Source: Flavobacteriales bacterium (lineage in GTDB: Bacteria; Bacteroidota; Bacteroidia; NS11-12g; UBA955). From it: DNA of 64,000 bases. The notes under the pieces were generated by a model, which saw nothing but the letters and a program-made list of their open reading frames with translations, was not told where the DNA came from and ran no database searches. The stretch is taken from positions 1-64,000 of the forward strand of contig CANHQZ010000008.1 of NCBI GenBank assembly GCA_947463125.1. The letters run 5' to 3'. The position numbers and the translations under genes are program-made. This document shows positions 57,516 to 64,000 of this stretch, one piece after another; position 1 is the stretch's first letter, and each line of letters opens with the position of its first letter.

Positions 57516-58703
57516 ATGAAACGAAATACCCTTCTTATTATCCTATCCCTTTCAGCTGCTGTTATCATCGTGGTTTCTTCCTGCCGCAAAACCCCTTCAA
57601 CAGATGACAAAAAACCCACGGCTGTTGAAAGCACGTTTAAGGGAAAAATTGACATCCATAATCCTCTGAACTATGCAACCCAGTTCATTCCGGGTTACAT
57701 CACCAAATCCAATGGCATGTCCAATCCCATCAGCGACAAGGGCGCCACACTGGGCAGGGTGTTGTTTTATGACAAACAACTTTCGGTTAACAATACCATT
57801 TCCTGCGGTAGCTGCCACCGGCAGGAATTTGCCTTTAGCGACACTGCAGTAGCCAGTGCAGGGGTGAACGGAAAAACGGGCAGACACAGCATGCGGCTCA
57901 TCAATGCCCGTTTTGGCCAGGAAGTGAAGTTCTTTTGGGATGAGCGCGCCAATACACTCGAGGAACAGACCACCCAACCCATTCAGGATCACGCCGAAAT
58001 GGGGTACAGCGGACAAAACGGAGACCCCGGAATAGCCGATCTGATTGCCAAAATGAAAAGTATCGGATATTACAGGGAACTCTTTACATGGGTATACGGC
58101 AGCGAAGAAATTACCGAACAAAAAATACAATTGGCACTGGCACAGTTTATTCGCAGCATAGTTTCCTTCGACAGCAAATACGATGCAGGTCGTAGTCTGG
58201 TAGCCAATGATGGTGCACCTTTCCCAAATTTTACCGCGCAGGAAAACAATGGAAAAAACTTATTTCTGGCCCCACCCACATTTGACCCTATGGGCGTGCG
58301 CACCGGCGGTGGTTTAGGCTGCGGCGGTTGTCACCGTGCACCTGAATTTGATATCGACCCCAACAGCCGCAGCAACGGTATTGGCGGGAGTATCAATGGC
58401 GGTCCAGATTTTACGGTAACAAGATCCCCCTCACTCAGAGACCTTATCAATTCAAAAGGAAATATCAACGGCCCTATGATGCATACAGGCATTATCAAAG
58501 ATTTGCAAGCTTCCGTTGGTCACTACGGAAATCTGATAAATGCTGCCATCAATAATCCAAACCTGGATCCCAGGCTAAAACCGGGCGGAAGAGGCCAGCA
58601 GCTAAACCTCAACGCAACTGAAGTGAATGCCGTTATCGCTTTCCTGAAAACCCTTTCCGGTACAGATGTATATACCAATGAAAAGTGGAGCAATCCGTTC
58701 TAA
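57516..58703 (+). CDS. Di-haem cytochrome c peroxidase family lipoprotein
   Basis: CGSCHRQEFAFSD and CGGCHRAPEF; lipobox VVSSC. Confidence 0.93.
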   Translation: MKRNTLLIILSLSAAVIIVVSSCRKTPSTDDKKPTAVESTFKGKIDIHNPLNYATQFIPGYITKSNGMSNPISDKGATLGRVLFYDKQLSVNNTISCGSCHRQEFAFSDTAVASAGVNGKTGRHSMRLINARFGQEVKFFWDERANTLEEQTTQPIQDHAEMGYSGQNGDPGIADLIAKMKSIGYYRELFTWVYGSEEITEQKIQLALAQFIRSIVSFDSKYDAGRSLVANDGAPFPNFTAQENNGKNLFLAPPTFDPMGVRTGGGLGCGGCHRAPEFDIDPNSRSNGIGGSINGGPDFTVTRSPSLRDLINSKGNINGPMMHTGIIKDLQASVGHYGNLINAAINNPNLDPRLKPGGRGQQLNLNATEVNAVIAFLKTLSGTDVYTNEKWSNPF

Positions 58704-58878
58704 TGGGGTGTAATACACCTTATAAAACTTACCCGGAACAATAGTTTATTCCGGTGATTTAAGAAATATTTTAGTCCGCGGACTCATAAAATCGAAGCAA
58801 CTCGGTTAGGGTAGTTTATACATTTAATTCCTAAATTCGTTTTGACGGTATGCTTCTCGTCAACAAAACCACAACCAA

Positions 58879-59595
58879 ATGAATAAACCCCAATCTCTCA
58901 ACATAGATAACTATTTAACCCCGCACTACATTCACCGCAGCAACTGGCTGAGAGCGGCGGTGCTGGGCGCGAATGACGGGATTATTTCCATTTCCAGCCT
59001 GGCCATCGGTGTGGCTTCCGCAGGAACAGAAAGAGATCCCATTTTGCTGGCCACGGTGGCCGGTCTGGTGGCCGGAGCTTTGTCCATGGCAGCGGGCGAA
59101 TACGTTTCGGTAAGTTCCCAAACCGATGTAGAGAAAGCCGATATCGAAAGGGAAAAACGGGAACTGGAAGAAATGCCGGAGGCAGAAATGCAGATTCTGG
59201 CGCAGATATATGAAAAACGTGGACTTTCGAGTGAAACAGCCCAACAAGTTGCCAAAGAACTTACAGAGGCAGATGCGCTGGGAGCACACATGCGCGATGA
59301 ACTGGGCCTTAATGAGGTGAGCCAGGCCAAGCCCATTCAGGCAGCCTTGGCCTCGGGACTGGCATTCTCTGCAGGCGGAATTTTACCGCTGCTGGTAACC
59401 TTTCTGGCGCCCGTAAAAGGCATGGAATATTTCCTGTATGGATTTACCATTGTTTCGCTGATTGTACTGGGCACAGTTTCAGCTAAAGCCGGAGGCTCAA
59501 GCGTGGCAAAAGCCATCGCCAGAATCGTTATCTGGGGAACGCTGGCCATGGGAATTTCGGGGCTGGTGGGGTATTTGTTTGGGGTGAATGTGTAA
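58879..59595 (+). CDS. VIT1/CCC1 family iron/manganese transporter
   Basis: WLRAAVLGANDGIISISSLAIGVASAG, GALSMAAGEYVSVSSQTDVEKADI. Confidence 0.95.
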   Translation: MNKPQSLNIDNYLTPHYIHRSNWLRAAVLGANDGIISISSLAIGVASAGTERDPILLATVAGLVAGALSMAAGEYVSVSSQTDVEKADIEREKRELEEMPEAEMQILAQIYEKRGLSSETAQQVAKELTEADALGAHMRDELGLNEVSQAKPIQAALASGLAFSAGGILPLLVTFLAPVKGMEYFLYGFTIVSLIVLGTVSAKAGGSSVAKAIARIVIWGTLAMGISGLVGYLFGVNV

Positions 59596-59661
59596 GTTAA
59601 TCACCCGGCATACTCATTTGGATGAAAGATTGTATTATTGAATAATTAAAAATAAACAAAT

Positions 59662-60759
59662 ATGAAAAGGCTAAAATTTACCCGGGATGAGGGCAGTGCT
59701 TTTTATAAGGAATTAACAGAAAATATAGAAAAATATTTTACAGAAAAAGGAATTGAAAAAACAGGCAATTCCACTATGCTTTTTAAAATATTTCTCTATT
59801 TTGGTCTGGATATTTTATTCTATATTTTGATGATGAAAAGCTCCACCCCGGCGGAGTTTTATGCTTATTATCTTCTGATGGGCCTGTCTGTATTGCTCAC
59901 CGCTTTCAACATCTCACACGATGCTGCACACGGGGTGGCCGTAAAAAGCAAGTTCTGGAATAAGGTACTGTTTTCACTCAGCTTCAACTTGCAAGGTAAC
60001 AATGCCTATGTATGGGGTAAAAACCATAACGAATCGCACCACTTATACACCAATATTGAAGGCAGTGATATTGATGTACTGAACAATCCGCTGTTTAGAA
60101 TGACTGCAACCCAGCCCGCAAAATGGTTTCACCGCTATCAGTATATATATGCGCCTGTGCTGTATTTGTTTTATTCACTAAACTGGTTTTTTATGCGCGA
60201 CACCCTCATGCTATTCAATTACAGCAGCCGCACCATCAGCATAAAAATTCCATTGAATGAAATTATTAAACTGATTTTTTTTAAATTTTTTTATATCGCC
60301 TATATGATTGTTTTACCCGCTATATTGTTGCCTTTTGGCTGGGGTGTGGTTTTGTGGGCATTTTTGCTGAATCATTTCATGGTTTCAATTATTTTTATTG
60401 GTGTTTTGGGTGTTTCTCATCTATCCGATTATGTAGCGCATCCTACACCCGATGAGAACCGTAAATTGTCAATGAGCTGGCCAAAACTACAAATGTGCAC
60501 ATCGGTGGATTACAATCCTGCAAGCGTGTTTTTTAACTGGACACTGGGTGGTTTTAATGCACATGCGCTTCACCATTTACTGCCTAATATTTCGCACGTA
60601 CATTACCTCGATATTCTACCCATTTTCAGGGATACGGCTAAAAAACACGGAATAAAATACATGGAAATGCCTTATGCTGCCTCACTGGCATCACATTTTC
60701 GTTTTTTGAAACAGATGGGCGCTGAAACAAATTATTCTCCAAAACCCTATGAGGGATAA
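59662..60759 (+). CDS. Membrane fatty acid desaturase
   Basis: His boxes HDAAHG, HNESHH, HALHHLLPN; multi-TM. Confidence 0.92.
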   Translation: MKRLKFTRDEGSAFYKELTENIEKYFTEKGIEKTGNSTMLFKIFLYFGLDILFYILMMKSSTPAEFYAYYLLMGLSVLLTAFNISHDAAHGVAVKSKFWNKVLFSLSFNLQGNNAYVWGKNHNESHHLYTNIEGSDIDVLNNPLFRMTATQPAKWFHRYQYIYAPVLYLFYSLNWFFMRDTLMLFNYSSRTISIKIPLNEIIKLIFFKFFYIAYMIVLPAILLPFGWGVVLWAFLLNHFMVSIIFIGVLGVSHLSDYVAHPTPDENRKLSMSWPKLQMCTSVDYNPASVFFNWTLGGFNAHALHHLLPNISHVHYLDILPIFRDTAKKHGIKYMEMPYAASLASHFRFLKQMGAETNYSPKPYEG

Positions 60760-61810
60760 ACACATTCAAATACCCGCAGATGCTGAGCTTCTGAAATTAC
60801 TGAACCGCAAGGTTGGTGAGGAACTTAATTTGGGTAAAAACCGGGTACAAATTCTGCTTTGGATAAAATTTATTTTTTATTTCGGCACATCGGTTTTTTT
60901 GTACTATTCATTATACCACATAACTAACCCGGTTTATTTTATACTTTGTTTTATTGCCTACGGTTTTATTTCCTTATTATTTGCCTTCAATTTTGCGCAT
61001 GATTTTTCACACAATGCCATTTTTAAAAGCAAGTGGCTTAACAATCTGTCCTATTCCATCATCTATACTTTAAAAGGGGCTCATGCCGAGGCATGGAAAA
61101 AAAGGCATATTCATTCACACCATTACGCACCCAATGTGGAGGCATATGATTCTGATTTAAAAATTGCAAAATTTATCCGAGTTACGCCCGGCAGTGAACA
61201 AAAATGGTATCACCGTTTTCAGCATATTTATGCGCCTTTTGCATACACCACCTATTCCCTTTTCTGGGTATTTATAAAGGATTTTATCATATTATATTCT
61301 GATGATGAGTTCACAGAAAAAGAAGAAAAAGGATTTACGTATCACCTCTCTTTTTGGATACAAAAATTAGTATATATATGTTATTTGCTGGTTTTTCCTG
61401 TTTTGTTTTCTGCAATGAACTGGCCTTGGGTAATTGCAGGATTTTTATGCATGCATCTGGCTCAGTCCCTGTTTTTGTTGTTTACTTTTTTTATGACGCA
61501 CCATGTAGAATCCACCGCCTATCCCACCACCGATGAACAGGGTTACATCAACACATCCTGGGTATTGAATCAGATTCGCAGCTCCAACGACATGCACCCG
61601 TTCAGCCCCATTGCCAATTTTATTTTAGGCGGATTTAACAACCATATTGCACACCATTTATTTCCACACTATCATCACATATACTATCCGACAATCAATA
61701 AAATTATTTACCGCGTTTTGCGCGAACACAACATAGAACCAAACCAAACCAGCTACTGGGGCGGAATTGTTTCGCATTTGCGCCTGCTAAGGCACATGGG
61801 CGGTGATTGA
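60749..61810 (+). CDS. Membrane fatty acid desaturase (tandem paralogue)
   Basis: His boxes HDFSHN, HIHSHH, HIAHHLFPH; 11-bp overlap with preceding gene. Confidence 0.92.
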   Translation: MRDKHIQIPADAELLKLLNRKVGEELNLGKNRVQILLWIKFIFYFGTSVFLYYSLYHITNPVYFILCFIAYGFISLLFAFNFAHDFSHNAIFKSKWLNNLSYSIIYTLKGAHAEAWKKRHIHSHHYAPNVEAYDSDLKIAKFIRVTPGSEQKWYHRFQHIYAPFAYTTYSLFWVFIKDFIILYSDDEFTEKEEKGFTYHLSFWIQKLVYICYLLVFPVLFSAMNWPWVIAGFLCMHLAQSLFLLFTFFMTHHVESTAYPTTDEQGYINTSWVLNQIRSSNDMHPFSPIANFILGGFNNHIAHHLFPHYHHIYYPTINKIIYRVLREHNIEPNQTSYWGGIVSHLRLLRHMGGD

Positions 61811-61822
61811 GCTATGCTTTTG

Positions 61823-61942
61823 CTACCTTTTTAGCACCTTAAATGCCATATTCCTTCCATGCCCCTGCATGATGGCGAGGTTAATCCATCTGAGGGCGAA
61901 TTTTTCCAGCAGTTCTACTGTATCGAATTGGCCAATATTCAT
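61823..61942 (-). CDS. Small hypothetical ORF (39 aa), not in ORF track
   Basis: MNIGQFDTVELLEKFALRWINLAIMQGHGRNMAFKVLKR*. Confidence 0.35.
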   Translation of the reverse strand: MNIGQFDTVELLEKFALRWINLAIMQGHGRNMAFKVLKR

Positions 61943-62030
61943 ACAAAATAAACTCTTGCTGTTGCCTGAAAATCCATAAGACCATTAAACCTGAATAGGA
62001 CTATCACATCTAATTCAGTAACATTGTAAC

Positions 62031-62888
62031 GTGAAACACCTGATTATTGGCTTATTCCTATTGTTCGGCGCTACTGCCGCATGCAAGAAAAAACATCACC
62101 ATACCGACCCCGTCATCAACGACAGCGCCTATCAAATTACCAAAACCATTATTGGCGACAGCCTTTCCGTGGAGGTGGTGATAGACAAACCCAAAGGCAC
62201 TTCCTTTGACGTGCTGATGGTGTTTCACGGCACCGTAAGCTATGACAGTTTGATATTGGATGCTGCCTATAATACCCTTGACGGCTTCAAACTCATACTG
62301 GACCGCAAGGACATGATGATCGTGAGTGTGGCCTACCCTGAAGAGAATTTGCTGTTTGGCGACAATGTAAAACATGCCGAAGCCGCGTTGCTCTGGGTTA
62401 AAAACAAAGCCGCTGCAGAACTGGGTATTCAAATAAAAAAAGTTTTTCTCGCAGGCCATTCGCAGGGCGGCTATGTGGTCACCCGCTTGAATACGATGCA
62501 CGAAACCAATGGTGTCATTGCCAATGCTCCTGGTCCGCTGAACCTGGTATTTCGCTGCCAGCTGGAGGAAGAAGGAAAAATTGCTGCCGGTGCGGTCTGC
62601 AATCTGCTGAAAACCAAATACGGCACCACCACCGTCAATCCGGCTGCCTACCAGGCGCGATCATTGCTGAAATTCACCACCGGATTTAAATCGGATATTC
62701 TGTTTGTGCAGGGGCTGGATGACACGCCCATTCAAATGACTTCATGGCCATTGTTTAAGCAAAAAGTAACAGAATGCACCGACTGCAAACAAGTGAAGGT
62801 GCATGAGGTTGCCGGTTTTGGGCATCAGTCGCTGTTTGAAAACGCGGGTGCCAAGGCGGAATTTAATAAATTTATCGCGGAGCGGTAA
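62031..62888 (+). CDS. Alpha/beta hydrolase-like lipoprotein (serine esterase)
   Basis: GTG start, lipobox TAACKK; VFLAGHSQGGYVVTRLN (GHSQG nucleophile elbow), C-term EVAGFGHQSLFEN. Confidence 0.82.
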   Translation: MKHLIIGLFLLFGATAACKKKHHHTDPVINDSAYQITKTIIGDSLSVEVVIDKPKGTSFDVLMVFHGTVSYDSLILDAAYNTLDGFKLILDRKDMMIVSVAYPEENLLFGDNVKHAEAALLWVKNKAAAELGIQIKKVFLAGHSQGGYVVTRLNTMHETNGVIANAPGPLNLVFRCQLEEEGKIAAGAVCNLLKTKYGTTTVNPAAYQARSLLKFTTGFKSDILFVQGLDDTPIQMTSWPLFKQKVTECTDCKQVKVHEVAGFGHQSLFENAGAKAEFNKFIAER

Positions 62889-63009
62889 CATTCCTTACAG
62901 CACAAATACGCCATTCCAAACCAAGGATTTACTGCCATTTTCGGAGGCTGTTTCCTCCGTTATAGCCACAAAATACGCACCGTTAAAATTTCACTAACTT
63001 TGCAGTTCT

Positions 63010-64000
63010 ATGTCAGGCCTGCAGCTATACAACACCTTCGCACGTAAAACAGAAACATTTACCCCGATTCACAAACAGCATGTAGGCCTGTATGTGTGTG
63101 GTCCTACCGTGTATGGCCCCCCGCACATGGGACATGTACGTGGTCCGGTGGTTTTTGATGTATTGCGCCGCTACCTGGAGTTTCTGGGCTACAAAGTTCG
63201 TCACGTGCGCAACATCACCGATGTGGGCCACCTGGTAGGCGATGGTGATGAAGGTGAAGATAAACTGAGCAAACAGGCCCGGCTGGAACAAACCGAGCCC
63301 ATGGAGATAGCACAGGCCTATACCGTGGCCTACAATGAAATGTGCCGGATCATGAATGTGCTGCCGCCCAACATAGAACCCCGTGCCAGCGGCCATATCA
63401 TTGAGCAGATCGAAATGATTCAGTCCATCATACAGGCCGGACTTGCCTATGAAGTCAACGGCAGCGTGTATTTTGATGTGCTGGCATACGCAAAAAGCAA
63501 CGATTACGGCAAGCTCAGCGGACGCATTCTGGAAGATTTGATTGCGGGAGCAGGCAATGAAGCGCGGGAACTCGAGGGACAGGAAGAAAAGCGAAACCCA
63601 AACGATTTCGCCCTTTGGAAAAAAGCCGCACCCGAACATATCATGCAGTGGAGCAGCCCCTGGGGTAAAGGATATCCCGGCTGGCACATCGAATGTTCAG
63701 CCATGAGCCGAAAATACCTGGGAGATGTATTTGATATTCACGGTGGTGGCATGGACCTGCTTTTCCCGCACCATGAAAGCGAAATCGCGCAGAGCACGGC
63801 CTGCACAGGCCATAACCCTGCAAGGTTTTGGGTGCACCACAACATGATTACCATTAATGGGCAAAAAATGGCCAAAAGCCTGAACAACGGCATCCTCGCC
63901 GATGAATTGTTCACCGGCAAGCATCCCCTGCTGGCCCAGGCCTACAGCCCCATGACCATTCGCTTTTTTATTCTGCAGGCACACTACCGCGGCACTCTCG
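63010..64000 (+). CDS. cysS: Cysteinyl-tRNA synthetase; 3' truncated by window end
   Basis: [84 protein letters not shown]. Confidence 0.97.
   Translation, partial: MSGLQLYNTFARKTETFTPIHKQHVGLYVCGPTVYGPPHMGHVRGPVVFDVLRRYLEFLGYKVRHVRNITDVGHLVGDGDEGEDKLSKQARLEQTEPMEIAQAYTVAYNEMCRIMNVLPPNIEPRASGHIIEQIEMIQSIIQAGLAYEVNGSVYFDVLAYAKSNDYGKLSGRILEDLIAGAGNEARELEGQEEKRNPNDFALWKKAAPEHIMQWSSPWGKGYPGWHIECSAMSRKYLGDVFDIHGGGMDLLFPHHESEIAQSTACTGHNPARFWVHHNMITINGQKMAKSLNNGILADELFTGKHPLLAQAYSPMTIRFFILQAHYRGTL

Noticed and set aside
1-64000. CRISPR arrays
   Set aside because: No regularly spaced direct repeats of 24-40 bp seen; the 7.6-7.9 kb and 26.7-26.9 kb repeats are short, irregular and partly inverted
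1-64000. tRNA/rRNA genes
   Set aside because: Intergenic gaps are mostly under 250 bp and none shows a recognisable cloverleaf or rRNA motif by eye; tRNAscan-SE/Infernal would be needed to exclude fully

Overview
The window is a 64 kb chromosomal segment of a Bacteroidota bacterium. This assignment rests on TAnnTTTG -7 boxes, several T9SS sorting domains, DUF6089 and BamA genes, and a Porin_10-like protein. Most of it is core or metabolic: metH C-terminus, a MauG/MbnP pair, an M1 peptidase, HU, an ALDH7, uppS-bamA, dut, a fused E1 dehydrogenase, FAH, a polysaccharide operon (rfbA-SLBB-Wzz), tyrS, a TonB receptor, gap, pyrF, galE, a second di-haem peroxidase, a VIT transporter, two desaturases and cysS (truncated at the window end). 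The clearest accessory segment is about 22.3-26.9 kb. It is AT-rich and carries a decayed IS200/RAYT-type transposase, a GNAT/membrane-protein pair and a two-gene operon. That operon encodes a MazG-like NTP pyrophosphohydrolase and a 730-aa protein that reads as GIY-YIG nuclease + DUF2075/SF1 helicase + LexA/UmuD-type S24 autoprotease. The 730-aa protein has an Ala-Gly candidate cleavage site and a Ser/Lys dyad, so this is the best candidate for an undescribed (defence or stress) system. A RelE-type toxin-antitoxin pair, several unlisted small ORFs, structured intergenic repeats, a cluster of near-consensus DnaA boxes, a 16-bp perfect palindrome and near-leaderless promoters are also reported. 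All calls come from reading the sequence and translations; no database search was run.
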